DNA of 64,000 bases from Ehretia macrophylla (lineage: Eukaryota > Streptophyta > Magnoliopsida > Boraginales > Ehretiaceae): the NCBI GenBank assembly GCA_037974665.1, contig CM075765.1, positions 10,151,501 through 10,215,500 on the forward strand, in the 5' to 3' direction. Positions 12,160 to 23,656 of the stretch are shown one piece after another; within the stretch, counting starts at the first letter, position 1, and the number at the start of each line of letters is the position of its first letter. The notes beneath the pieces were generated by a model. The model was not told where the DNA came from. It searched no databases and saw only the letters and a list, made by a program, of their open reading frames with translations. Made by a program: the position numbers and the translations under genes.

Positions 12160-12352
12160 TTGAAAAATAAAAAAATTGGAACAGATTTGTAACTACATAC
12201 TTCTTTGTCAAGTAACACCATCTCAATTGAGTTAGTAATGGAAGGATTGTTAAGATATTAGGTAGCATCCAAAGACGAACCACCCTGAGCTTAATTCTCC
12301 ATGTTTCTTTTTCAGGTGTAATGTCATTGATAGAATTAATATGAATGGCCAT
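12160..12352 (-). pseudogene. Replication protein A-like OB-fold fragment
   Basis: The minus-strand frame from Met at 12352 reads ...INDITPEKETWRIKLRVVRL, wording typical of the first exon of RPA 70-kDa-like (DUF223) proteins carried by plant Helitrons. The following residues (NSIEMVLLDKE, about 12190-12225) are in another frame, so a frameshift separates the two. Only about 60 residues remain. It lies directly upstream of the helicase tail on the same strand. In the plant Helitrons I know, the RPA gene is a separate unit, usually downstream, so the order is odd and suggests internal deletion or recombination between two Helitrons. Confidence 0.7.
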
Positions 12353-14219
12353 ATAAAATTTTTAAAAACAAAGAAATCCAATATTAGATTTAAAGTATGA
12401 AAGACTTATTAAAAAAATCAAACAATTAAAATCCATCTATGTGAGCGGGGGCTTAGTTACAAATTCGGTAGATCAAGTTTGATAACAACATGTGAAATCA
12501 TCATTACATGTGATGACATGTTTATAGAATATGACAATATATCAAAATTGACTAACTAAACATTACACACAATCCAAAATATAAAAAGAAAGAACCAAAT
12601 CTGCCTAATTAAAATTTTTAAGAAATATTACCTACGTAAGACAAAGAATGTTGATTTCTACTATGAGCATAGTTGTGAAATCAGGTGTAATCTTAGTAGA
12701 CACTAAGGTACAGGGAAATTAGATTAAAAAAAGTGTCCAATTAAGTTCATGTACATGCAAAAGAAAGGGATAAAAAAAAAAAGTAAAAGAAAAAATATAA
12801 CTCAAATAATTTTATAGGAACTAAGCCGATAATTTTAATAACTTATCCAATCCAAAAATTTAAGAAGCAGACGATATTATAAGAAAACGAAATATGATTA
12901 ACTTTGAAAATCTTCACACAAATTGTATGGAATTAGTACACAAAAGTCTAGGTGTTTGTCTAATTGTATATTAGTTTTCTCTTGTTAAGAATTATATTTT
13001 CTGATTATGTGGATTCTTTCCCATTGTTATGTGAAAGAAAGTTCAAGAAAGTTCTCTTATGATAGTTTGACTGTATACAAATAGTTATTGGATATGGATC
13101 TAGTGCATCCTTAATGATTTTGAGAGTAGATAGTCTACTGAAAAGAAATTAGTATAGCTAATGAATAAACCAAAATTTAGAATATTTTTTGAGTAATCAT
13201 AACTTATCACTGCCATTAAAGAATCTTTGGAATCTCCTCAAACTACATGTTGTATATATTATTAGAATTCAACTGATTTATACTTGTACTATTGCTAAAG
13301 TTCATTTTCTTTTTATTTTGTTTTTTCTGATCATGTTTTCTCTGGACTTTTTTTTTCTAATTTGTATGATTGTATCCTACTTGTGGACATGACACATTGC
13401 AGATATTTAATAACACCATCCTATTATTTATGTTTTTATGATTCAATGATGACTCTAATATGTAATAGCACAAAACCAAAGTCACAGCTCCACAAAATAG
13501 ACAATTAAAAGCTGAAACTTTAGAACTCTTTAGATATATCTACAGAAATGAGGCTCATATAGAAGAGGGGATACATCTATATTTCTGGAAATGAGATGTA
13601 CATAGATATTACAAAATCATAAATATAAAATGCAAAAAGCTGAAACATCAATATTATATATTCCTGAAAATCAGTATACTAATACACTTGATCATCCTAA
13701 GGATAAGAATAAATGTCTAAAAATTAGCAAAGTAATATACGAAGAGGTGCACATCTCATGATTAGATATCGCTTTACTAATATAATTTTTACAATGTAAA
13801 AAGTCCTACTTATAGCAAAGTAATATTAGAAAAATTGTTTGTCATTATATGTTACTTGTACTTGAAATACAAAGCAAAAGCTAACACTATTTGTATCAGA
13901 GTTGAATAATCATAAACTATTTGAAATACAAAGCAAAAGCTAACACTATTTGTCTCAAAGTTGAATAATCATAAACTATATCAAATAAATATCCATTTAT
14001 TTAATATTATAACATAATTTTTATTTGAGACTTCTTTTTTTTTCACCTCATGTGGAGGTGGGCTCCTTTTAAAGAAAACATTATATGACTTACTAATCAA
14101 AATATTATTGAAGCCTATAATGATCAATGAATATTTGGGTTGACTAATTATACGTTATACAAGGTTTGCTCTTTTCATTGTAATGTCAATTTTCATCATA
14201 AGAATAACTTAGAAGTTTA
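12353..14219. other. AT-rich spacer
   Basis: No gene or named element recognised. It holds homopurine A runs near 12770, a 59-bp tandem duplication at 13862-13979 and a 6-bp stem (CACCTC/GAGGTG) at about 14044-14060. Part may belong to the truncated Helitron on its left. The right edge is the Copia insertion site. Confidence 0.5.
13862..13979. repeat. Exact-length tandem duplication, 2 x 59 bp
   Basis: Two adjacent 59-bp units (13862-13920 and 13921-13979), each starting TTGAAATACAAAGC and ending CATAAACTAT, differ at only about two positions. The junction is seamless. The low divergence indicates a recent duplication. Confidence 0.95.
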
Positions 14220-14805
14220 TGTTGGTATAAGTCAATGTCCACCTCCTCATAATAAGTTAATTATATGGTAGCATATATTAACGATTCCGACTTAAACGTC
14301 GATGAGGTCAAAAGATACCGCGATGGCTACAAGAAAGAAGTTCAGGAATTTGGAGTTACCTAAGATGACGTCAGGATGATACAATGCTAAAGTCAGCAAA
14401 TTTGACCAATGGAAGTTTCCTAGAAGTTGACTTGGATGCTAGCCACCCATGTGGTCAATTGAAGCCACTCATGTGATAAATATGGTTGGTAAATACTTTG
14501 AACATGGTTGGTAAAGCCAACCAAGATGGAAAATGTTTGATAGGAAGTCTCCTATGGCGGGCTAGCTGAATTATATAAATAGGCATGCATTAGTTCATCA
14601 AATTCATTCACAACACACCTCCAAACACAAACCCGAAGTTAGTTTTCTTTCTTGTAAGTCCAGAAGCAATTGAAGCTCTAATCTTGAAAGCGCACGATGG
14701 GACAATTATCTTGTAAGTGTTATATTGAATTGTTATAAAGAGTAGTATTGTCTTTCTACTTGATTGTTGTTAAGACTTTTTTGGGAAATTTGTTACATTC
14801 TTACA
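14220..14805 (+). repeat. Copia 5' LTR (586 bp)
   Basis: Starts TGTTGGTATAAG and ends TTACA. A TATA box (TATATAAATAGG, 14572-14583) lies in its centre. It carries a short internal duplication of ATGGTTGGTAAA (about 14482-14515) that the right LTR has only once, so this copy changed after insertion or the right copy lost it. Confidence 0.95.
14572..14583 (+). promoter_or_regulatory. Copia LTR TATA box
   Basis: TATATAAATAGG in the left LTR. The matching site in the right LTR reads CTATAAATAGG at about 19275-19286. It is positioned mid-LTR, as for a U3 promoter. Confidence 0.75.
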
Positions 14806-14817
14806 TGGTATCAAAAG
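14806..14817 (+). promoter_or_regulatory. Copia primer binding site
   Basis: TGGTATCAAAAG immediately follows the 5' LTR with no gap. It resembles the initiator methionine tRNA complement TGGTATCAGAGC, the usual Copia primer. Confidence 0.8.
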
Positions 14818-14864
14818 CTTAAAGGGCTCTTAACAACAATCTTGTCTAGTAAAGCTCAACAATT

Positions 14865-15833
14865 ATGACTACTCAAGGTGCTAGTTCTTCCTTTACTAGT
14901 TCTAGTTCCAGTTTAGTACCGAAAATTTGTATTCGTCCCCCTACCTTCATAGAAGGAAAACTTGATGGCACGAACTATCTTTTGTGGAAGTTCAAAATCA
15001 CTACAGTTCTGGACTCCTACGAACTCCTTGATATAGTGTTAGGCACAGATGCAGAACCAGTTGCAGTCCGTGATGAAGATGACACAAAAAATGTCACACC
15101 TCCAAATCCTCAACTTGTCAAAGAATGGAGGAGACAAAATACTGATGCACTTTGTGCAATTGTAACAAGTGTTCAAGATTCCGTCCTTACTCTAATTCAA
15201 CACACAACCCAGGCATCTGAAGCTTGGAGCATACTGAGAAATCAGTATGAAACAAAAAATCATACTAGCATTCAGAACTTGGAGAATCAGTTAGCTGTTA
15301 AGAGATTAAGTGAAGATAAATCAGTTGAGTCATTTATCAGGAGGATAAAAAACATACGTGATCAAATGGCTGCAGTTGGTATTGTCAAATCAACTAAGGA
15401 ACTAGCTCGAAGGTGCATTAAAGTGTTGCCTCCAAAATTTGACGGCCTTGTGACAGCACTCAATACACAAGTTCGCATTCCTCCTTTGACGTTTGAAGAA
15501 TTCACTGCCATGTTGATGGAGGATGAGATGAGGCTGAGGAGCAAAGAAAATCAACTTGACTCTGCCTTTGCAGCCAAGGCGAGGAGTAGCCAAGAAGAAA
15601 AGAAGAAAGCAAAGAAGAAGACATTCTTTGGATCGTGCTACTACTGCAATAAGAAAGGCCATGCTGTCAAAGATTGTAGGAAACGAATCCATGGCGAGAA
15701 GAATGGAACTCGAAAGCCAAATTGGAGAAAAGAATCTGCCAATACGATTGAAACGGAAGTACATCTGTTTACTGTAACAGATGTATCGAAAGAAATGTGT
15801 ACTAGCGCACATGTACATCAAGCAATTGTATGA
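14865..15833 (+). pseudogene. Copia gag region
   Basis: The longest open piece of the element. It begins MTTQGASSSF and contains the GTNYLLWKFKITTVL block typical of Copia gag (about residues 36-50), a DUF4219/UBN2-type capsid region, and one zinc knuckle CX2CX4HX4C (CYYCNKKGHAVKDC, about 15635-15680). The surrounding lysine-rich tract fits the nucleocapsid. It is part of a broken element. Confidence 0.88.
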
Positions 15834-18800
15834 GTGTTAGATAGTAGAGCTTCCCAACACATGACCAGCAAGAAGAAGTTATATGACTCCATAAAACCTC
15901 TACAAGAACCAATGAATGTTGTCGTCGGGAATAATGCTAGGTGTCCTGTTAAGGGCATTGGAACCATCTCGCTCGTGTCTAAAGATGGAGGAAGCAAGAA
16001 GCTGCCCAACGTACTCTTTGTACCCCAGATCACCAGAAATCTGCTATCTGTAGCTGTTATTACATATAATGATCAAGAAGTGCGGTTCAAGAAGACAGAA
16101 GCTTTGATTCTTGACAATGATCAAAATATAGTAGGTAAAGGTATTCGCAAAAATAACCTTTACGAAATCAGCTCTCTTTTTGCCGTTGCAGATGCCAAAA
16201 CAAGTCAACTTTGGCATGAAATGTTTGGGCACATTTCTTATCTTGTGTTAAAGGAAATGAAAAAGAAGAAGATGGTGGCCAACTTGCCTTCAATTGAAAA
16301 AGTTGAAGGACCATGTAAAGCTTGTATGCTGGGCAAGGAACATAGACAGTCATTTCCCAAACAGAGTCATAACCGATCAAAGGCTCCTCTAGAGTTGGTA
16401 CATGCTGACCTCTGCAGAAAAATGACTACCACGGCATTGGGAGGATCTTCCTACTTTATGTCGTTAGTCGACAATTATAGTAGGAAGATATGGGTGTACT
16501 TCCTTTGGGACAAGGCTGATGTTCTTGAAAAGTTTAAAGTGTGGCACAAACTTGTGACAAATGAGAACACAACTCAGTTGAAGAAACTTCGGACCAATCG
16601 TGGGGGGAGGGAAATTCTATTCTACAGAGTTTACCAATTACTGCAACAAGCTTGGGATTAACTGCCAATTGACTACTCTATACACACCACAACAAAATAG
16701 AGTTGTAGAATGAAGAAATCGAACAATTGTAGAAATGGCTCGATGCATGTTAAAAGGTGCTGGCCTACCTGACATATTCTTGGCTGAAGCAGTCAACACA
16801 GCAGTATACATCCTCAATCGGTGTTCAACTAGGGCACTCAACGATAAGACTCCTAATGAGGCTTACTATGGTACGAAACCTTTTGTGTCTCATTTAAGAA
16901 AATTTGGGTGTGAGTGTTTTGTACATAACCCAAATGAAAATAGAAAGAAATTGGATGACAAGAGGAAGAAGGGCATTTTCTTGGGATATAGTGAAGAGTC
17001 TAAAGCATACATAATCTATGATGTAAAGGCCAAGAAGGTGATTATAAGCCAAGATGTGGTGTTTAATGACCGACCACACTCAATAGAGAATAGCGGTCCT
17101 GCCATTTCGTCATCAACCGATGAAGTAATCTACCAAGTGCCTAAACAACGACCGTTGAACAATGAAGAAATCTCTAATGATGAGGAGACTAAAGACCAAC
17201 TTGTTGTACCCACAAGGAAGCTACAACCAAAGTGGTTCCAACAGCTCTTTGATCAAAGAAATCCAAAAGTTGCTGATGATAGTCCACGTCCTGATGGGCT
17301 AAGAAGGTCAAAGAGAATAAAGAAGCAAAATCGATTAGGACAACAGTTAGTAAACATGGCTTTGATGACCCAAATCATCAAGACAGTAAAAGAACTGGTA
17401 ACTATGGAGGAAGCTATGTCAGATCCAAATTGGAGAGTAGCTATACAAGCCGAATATGATAGTATCATGAAAAATGATACATGGGAGATCATTGAAAAGC
17501 CACCGATCAGAAAAAATATCAGCACCAAATGGATCTGGAAAGTGAAGTACAAGGCAGATGGAAGTCTTGAAAAATATAAGGCACGCCTTGTAGCACAAGG
17601 ATTTTCACAAGTCGAAGGTTTCGATGTATATGAAACCTTTGCTCCAACAACAAAAATGACAACAATCAGGTTAGTTGTTGTAGTTGTCGCCGCAGTATGG
17701 ATGGATTGTACATCAAATAGATGTCAAGTCGGCTTTCCTTAATGGGCAACTTGAAGAAGAAGTCTACGTTGCACAACCCCCTGGCTTCCAAATCCCAAGT
17801 GAAGAAGAAAAAGTATGCAAATTGAAAAAGGCTTTATATGGGTTAAAGCAAGCACTACAAGATTAGTACAAACGTATAGACTCTTTCTTCTTGCAATATG
17901 GTTTCTGTAGAAGCAAATCAGAGGCCAACTTGTATGTTGTAAGTGAACAAGGAAAGAAGGTAATTGTAGTCCTATATGTGGATGATTTTGTAATCACTGG
18001 TGACCATGAAGATAATATTCGAAAGACTCAAGAATGGTTAAGCCAAGAATTTGAAATGAAAAATCTTGGTCTTCTTCATTATTGCTTGGGAATCGAGGTA
18101 TGGCAAAAACCTCATACTATCTTCATTTCGCAGCAACGATATGTTCGTGGGCTCTTGACTGCATTTGGTATGTCCGAGTGTAATCTAGTTGTCACCCCGA
18201 TGGAAGTGAATACAAAGCTATCAGTTGATGATCCTTCAGAACAAGTTGATAACAAGCTCTACAGAAAGTTGGTAGGAAGTTTAATCTTCCTTTGTAACAC
18301 AAGACCTGATATTAGTTATGGTGTGGGAGTTCTTAGTCGATTTTCAAATAAACCGAGACGAAGTCACTGGCAAGTAGGGATGCAGATCCTCAAATATCTC
18401 AAAGGCACGTTGGAGTATAGGATATCATACAAGTCTGGAGATATTTTATCTGGGTATTATGACTCAGACTAGGCTGGTGATACTGACTCTAGAAAATCTG
18501 TTACATGTTATGTATTAATATTCGGTAGTGGAATCATCTTATAGGCTAGTAAGAAGTAATCCACCGTTGCACTTTCATCAACGGAGGTGGAATACAAGGT
18601 TACTTGTGTAGCATCTTGTGAAGCTGTTTGGCTACGACACATCTTGACTAATATAGGCATTCCAATGAAGGAAGCAACAATACTGAATATGACAATCAAA
18701 GTTGTATAACCATGTCAAAGAATCCGATATTTCATGCTAGATTAAAACATATAGAGATTCAGTATCACTATGTGAGGGAACTGATCGAGAAATTTAAATC

Positions 18801-18900
18801 TACATAGAGTATTACCCTACAGAAGATAATTGTGCAGACATTTTCACTAAAGCATTAGAGAGCGTCAAGTTGAGCAAGCATCTTCAAACATTGGGTGTTG
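15834..18900 (+). pseudogene. Copia pol region (PR, IN, RT, RNase H), fossil
   Basis: In order on the plus strand: protease (about 15835-15900), GAG-pre-integrase LWHEMFGH block (about 16210), integrase core around ELVHADL and DNYSRKIWVYF (about 16390-16510), the LGYSEESKAY block (about 16980), reverse transcriptase TWEIIEKP to YKARLVAQGF (about 17480-17610) and VLYVDDFVITGD (about 17970-18005), and RNase H with LVGSLIFLCNTRPDI (about 18270-18320). Integrase before RT marks it as Ty1/Copia. It is interrupted by several breaks. Confidence 0.9.
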
Positions 18901-18927
18901 GCCCAATAGCTTAGTCAACATAAGGTG

Positions 18928-18941
18928 AACATTGAGGGGGG
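18928..18941 (+). promoter_or_regulatory. Copia polypurine tract
   Basis: GAACATTGAGGGGGG lies directly before the 3' LTR start (18942). This is the expected plus-strand priming site. Confidence 0.85.
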
Positions 18942-19511
18942 TGTTGGTATAAGTCAATGTCCACCTCCTCATAATAAGTATCGTTAATTATATGGTAGCA
19001 TAAATTAACGATTCCGACTTAAACGTCAATGAGGTCAAAAGAGACCGCGATGGCTACAAGAAAGAAGTTTAGGAATTTGAAGTTACCTAAGATGACATCA
19101 GGATGATGCAATGCTAAAGTCAGCAAATTTGACCAAAGGAAGCTTCCTAGAAGTTGGCTTGGATGCTAGCCACCCATGTGGTCAATTGAAGCCACCCATG
19201 TGATAAATATGGTTGGTAATGCCAAACAAGATGAAAAATGTTTGATAGGAAGTCTTTTATGGCGGGCTAGCTGAATTCTATAAATAGGCATGCATTAGTT
19301 CATCAAATTCATTCATAATACACCTCCAAACACAAACTTGAAGTTAGTTTTGTTTCTTGTATTCTTCTTGTAAGTCCAAAAGCTATTGAAGCTCTAATCT
19401 TGAGAGCACATGGTGAGACAATTATCTTGTAAGTGTTATATTAAATTGTTATAAAGAGTAGTATTGTCTTTCTACTTGATTGTTGTCTGGGAAATTTGTT
19501 ACATTCTTACA
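18942..19511 (+). repeat. Copia 3' LTR (570 bp)
   Basis: Matches the 5' LTR from TGTTGGTATAAG to TTACA and is followed by target duplication GTTTA. It is 16 bp shorter in net length because of several small indels. Confidence 0.95.
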
Positions 19512-21388
19512 GTTTACAAACAAATTTTACCATTGAAAATTATTATCATAACTAGTTCTTGAAAACAAAGAAAAAAAAATTAATTATGATTTGAAATGAA
19601 ACCCAAGAGAAAAGAAAATTATTACAATTAGTAACGTGTTTACATAATAAACCTTATACTGCAAATTATATGAATCTGTAGAAAGAACTGCGAAGTAATT
19701 TACTGTACTTCACAATTACTGGAATTTAACCCAAATGCCCTCACAGGAAATATCTTGATGAACCTTCGTGATAGTGTGAAATTGTGTGATGGTGATCTTG
19801 TATTTTACTTCCTAATATTGCTTAAAACCACATTCAAATCTTGTACTTTCAGAACTTAATCTCACTTGTTAAGCCATAAGTTCAAAGTAGTAAAAAAACA
19901 AAACAAAGTTACGTGAAAAAGCTTCATATCTAGAGATGTGAAGTTTTTACTCTATTCAAATTTGGCACATGAGCATGCCTATGAAACTGTTCCGTGTTAA
20001 TGAACTTCAAGAGGAGATGTGATCAAACCGGGAACAAAAAAGAAGTCGTAATCATACGAACAATAGTAAAAGAACTGCATAAGTATGTAAGAGGCTGATG
20101 TAGTTTAAAGGGACAATCAACTGGTAAAATCGAAATTAGACTTGATTTTGAAGGATGAATGTACAACAACAACAATAAAAAAAAAAATAAAATAAAAAAA
20201 ACTATAGCTCATAAAATTTCACTCTCAAGACTAATACCAAACTTTTGCCATCGTATTGCCGAAATGCATGAGCATAATTGCATTTCACATGGTGTAGCAT
20301 ATAGTCCACTCCAAAGACTAATACCAAACTTGTATAAAATTCTCTACTCCTAATATAAAGTCATATGTGTGTATTTGAATTTATATACTTAAAACTCACC
20401 AATGTATTCGACTATTTAGTTATTAGATGCCTCTTATAGCAATGAAAAGATTAGTCACTTCTTTCTACAGTCAAATATTTCCTAAAAATAAAAATTCTCC
20501 AAGAAAAATAATCAAGAATCTCAAAGTTCACACTTTTATATACATAATTGCTTTGATCAGATTTCAAGGATAACAATGAATGACATGTTGAAAAATCAAA
20601 ATTTTCAATCTTAAATTTTTCTCTATTAATTTTTTTTAGAAATAAAATAGATTTTTTCTCTATTTAACTTATATATGTAATAAATTTACACAACCTTCAA
20701 GCTCAACTTTCATAAATTAGTTTATTTTACTTCTATATATAAATTTGTCTATAAATTTAAACAAACTTCAAGCTTAGGTTTTATTCCATCACACTAACAA
20801 ATAAAAAAAATTATATATATGTACATCTTTATCTAAGCATGCAAAATCCTCAAATTTCAAAAATGCAAGTACACATAAATACATATATTAATATATATAG
20901 ACACACACACGAATTTTACACATGCAAGTGCACATACATTTTAAAATCACAGCCTATATATGAACTGAATATGTATCTAAATATCAACTGTTTGTGGAGA
21001 AATGAAGAGCAGTACCTCGAGAATGACGGCGGTAAGATTAGCAGTGACCTTTTTGTTAGTGAGTCTATTCTTTAAAGTTGGACTTGAGGTTACCTGGGTC
21101 AATAATGCTGAGGCAACAAACACAAAAAATATTTATCATAAGCAGTTACCAAATCAACGTTGTTTGAAATAATGATATTATAATAGAATTAGTGCTCGAA
21201 CTATAATATTGAAAAAATAGGAAAATAACTTTAAAATCCTAAAAATCTTGATTATATTCTAGTGATCAACACATATATTTGGCGCCCCACTTGCAAAATC
21301 ATGAAATAAATGATAGATGGAGAACATAATTAATGTCATGCAGGCAAGATAGTCAATAACCAATAAAAATAAAAAATTAAGGAGCAAA
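19512..21388. other. AT-rich spacer
   Basis: No gene recognised. The 18-bp phrase AAGACTAATACCAAACTT occurs twice, about 90 bp apart (near 20228 and 20313). Otherwise it is simple AT-rich DNA. Confidence 0.5.
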
Positions 21389-21404
21389 ACACACACACAC
21401 ACAC

Positions 21405-21454
<50 letters not shown>
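21389..21454. repeat. Compound microsatellite (AC)n(AT)n(GT)n
   Basis: About eight AC, seven AT and eighteen GT dinucleotides run together. The AC arm is complementary to the GT arm, so the tract can fold into a long hairpin with an AT centre. Confidence 0.97.
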
Positions 21455-21456
<2 letters not shown>

Positions 21457-21818
21457 CTGTAGTTGTAAAACCTAAAACTTTACAAGGATCAAGGCCTTTG
21501 GGAGCAGTAGCACAAACCCCTTGATTAGGCAACCTACGTAAACGTCTCATTTTTCAACTGACTTTGATTTAGGCCCTGAGCAATCTGAAAAACAAAAACG
21601 GAAAAAGAAATAAAAAATTCTAATTTACTAGTATCAAGTAAAGATAATGCTATTAATAAAGTAAAGATAATGCGATTAATAAAATGAAGATTTCTAGAAA
21701 TAGAGATTAAAAAAAAATTTAATGAAGTTATGATAAAGTCCAACTATAAATAGAAAAATTATTTGAAAATATAGGATATAAATTTAAAATAATATGATTT
21801 GAATAATACTGCATCTAA

Positions 21819-22618
21819 ATATTATCTAGTACATTATAACCTATAAAAATCATTTCAAAATTTCAAAATTAATTATCTTGTACATTATAACATGTAAAAA
21901 TCATTTCAAAATTTCAAATTAATTATCTTGTACATTATAACCTATAAAAATCATTTCAAAATTTCAAATTAATTATCTATTACATTATAACTTGTAAAAG
22001 TCATTTATGGTTGTTGTAAAGATTCTCATTAATTGACAAATTTTAAAATTAATTATCTAGTACATTATAACCTTTAAAAATCATTTTAAATTTTTAAAAA
22101 GTATCTGGTACATTATAACCTGAAAAAATTATTTCAAAATTTCAAATGAATTATCTAGTACAATATTAATTATCTTGTACATTATAACTTGTAAAAAATA
22201 TTTATGGTTGTTCCTGTAGAGATGCTCATTAATTGACAAATTTCAAAATTAATTATCTAGTACATTATAACCTTTAAAATCATTAAAAAATTTAAAAATT
22301 ATCTGGCACATTATAACATGAAAAATCATTTCAAAATTTCAAATGAATTATCTAGTACATTATAACTTGTAAAAATCATTTATGGTTGTTCCCATAGAGA
22401 TGCTTATTAATTGACAAATTTCAAAATTAATTATCTAGTACATTATAACCTTTAAAATCATTTTAAAATTTTAAAAATTATCTGGTACATTATAACCTGT
22501 AAAATCATTTCAAAATTTCAAATGAATTATCCAGTTCATTATTAATTATCTACTACATTATAACTTGTAAAAATTATTTTTGGTTGTTTTTGTAGAGATG
22601 CTCATTAAGTGACACCTA
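21819..22618. repeat. Minisatellite with higher-order structure
   Basis: About 13 copies of a roughly 48-60-bp unit built on TCTAGTACATTATAACCT, AAAATCATTTCAAAATTTCA and AATTATC. Every third or fourth unit carries an extra segment (TATGGTTGTT...GATGCTCATTAATTGAC) near 22008, 22205, 22383 and 22581. This gives higher-order periods of about 197, 178 and 198 bp. The array is AT-rich with no coding potential. Confidence 0.93.
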
Positions 22619-23656
22619 ACATAGCAGTTGTTATCTAAGAATATTAATAGATAGATGTGTAAGAAATATATTTATTTATTTTGGTGTCCCTCTTGGTTTA
22701 AATTATTTTGAAACCAAAAGATCTGTTAATTTGTATGATGGCTTTTCGTAAATAATGAATTAGTTTATCGCTTTCTTAGGATCATTCTTAAATTTGTTAA
22801 ATTTTACATCCATTTCTAGCAGTCATTTCCAACTACGATTTCCTAAAATTATTCTAGCTTTATAATGATATGGATTTTGCAAATAGACTTGTTCTTCCTA
22901 CTTTGATCCTCCCAAATTGAATCATATACTTCTTTTCCCCTATAAACTTTTATTCCATTAACGCTTCTAAAATTTATGCGCTTATTTTACGTAATTGTTA
23001 AATTATTACAAACATGATTGTATTGGTTATTCTGTTTCTAAAAAGTATTCTTACTTCTAGTCCTAATGCGATTTTCTTCATTTTCTATTCACATAACCAA
23101 TTAAATATATGCAGCGATAGAATTTTTGAATACTTACTTTTTGTATTATCCTCCATGTACTGTCATTTATGTTATTTTACTTCCAGAGAAAATTTGGTAT
23201 TATTGTTAAAAAAAATTCAATCCTTAATTTGTTTCTACTGTTATTGTTTGTAAATGTATTCATGAACATAGTATTACTGCAAACCTTATCAATGGCTTTA
23301 ATAGTCTAATTGTGAAAAAAAAAAAAGATATTCCACATTTTTATCATGGTAGATTTAGTCCCATTACCTCACTTTTAAAATTCAGAATTTGTTCTTATAA
23401 CCAATAAATGTACATATATACGACCATTTTTTACTTTTATCGTCCTTTTTTAGTGGTACTAATTTGTTGATATGATCCTTATATTCCAAGATATATTTTT
23501 ATTGCTCATAATTATCTCTATTTTGGTAGATTTGAGTTTTTGTGACCATTAACCTTCCCTACATATGTTCACCTTCATATTTTAAGAGTAAAATGATTTT
23601 TGTATTTGAGCTCTTGGGTTGTTGATCATCAAGTTTAGTTTTGCTTGGATGTACTC
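22619..23656. other. AT-rich spacer
   Basis: No gene or repeat recognised. An A-run lies near 23318-23330. The right edge ends in TACTC (23652-23656), the target duplication of solo LTR A. Confidence 0.5.

Larger units (their letters stand above)
11198..12352 (-). mobile_element. Helitron remnant with intact 3' terminus
   Basis: On the minus strand the sequence ends with a hairpin CCGTG-CATCA-CACGG (11211-11225), then GTAAAAGA and CTAGT ending at 11198, followed by host T. This is the Helitron 3' end (hairpin, then CTRRT, insertion between A and T). Upstream on the same strand lie the C-terminal end of the Rep/helicase protein (about 11690-12150) and an RPA-like OB-fold fragment (about 12160-12352). 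The 5' TC terminus and the Rep domain were not found, so the element is truncated. Its left limit on the coding side may lie anywhere up to the Copia insertion at 14220. Confidence 0.85.
14220..19511 (+). mobile_element. Ty1/Copia retrotransposon fossil, complete ends
   Basis: The element has LTRs 14220-14805 and 18942-19511, both TGTTGG...TTACA. It is flanked by a perfect 5-bp target duplication GTTTA (14215-14219 and 19512-19516). Inside are a primer site, gag, protease, integrase, reverse transcriptase and RNase H in Copia order on the plus strand, and a polypurine tract. By eye the LTRs differ at about 30 of roughly 550 aligned sites plus a few indels (about 5%), pointing to insertion a few million years ago. 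It is structurally complete at the ends but coding-dead, with about half a dozen or more breaks. The clade is not assigned with confidence. Confidence 0.95.

Noticed and set aside
21389-22618. CRISPR-like array of repeats and spacers
   Set aside because: The units are themselves similar throughout, with no unique spacers, and the setting is a plant genome. It is a minisatellite.
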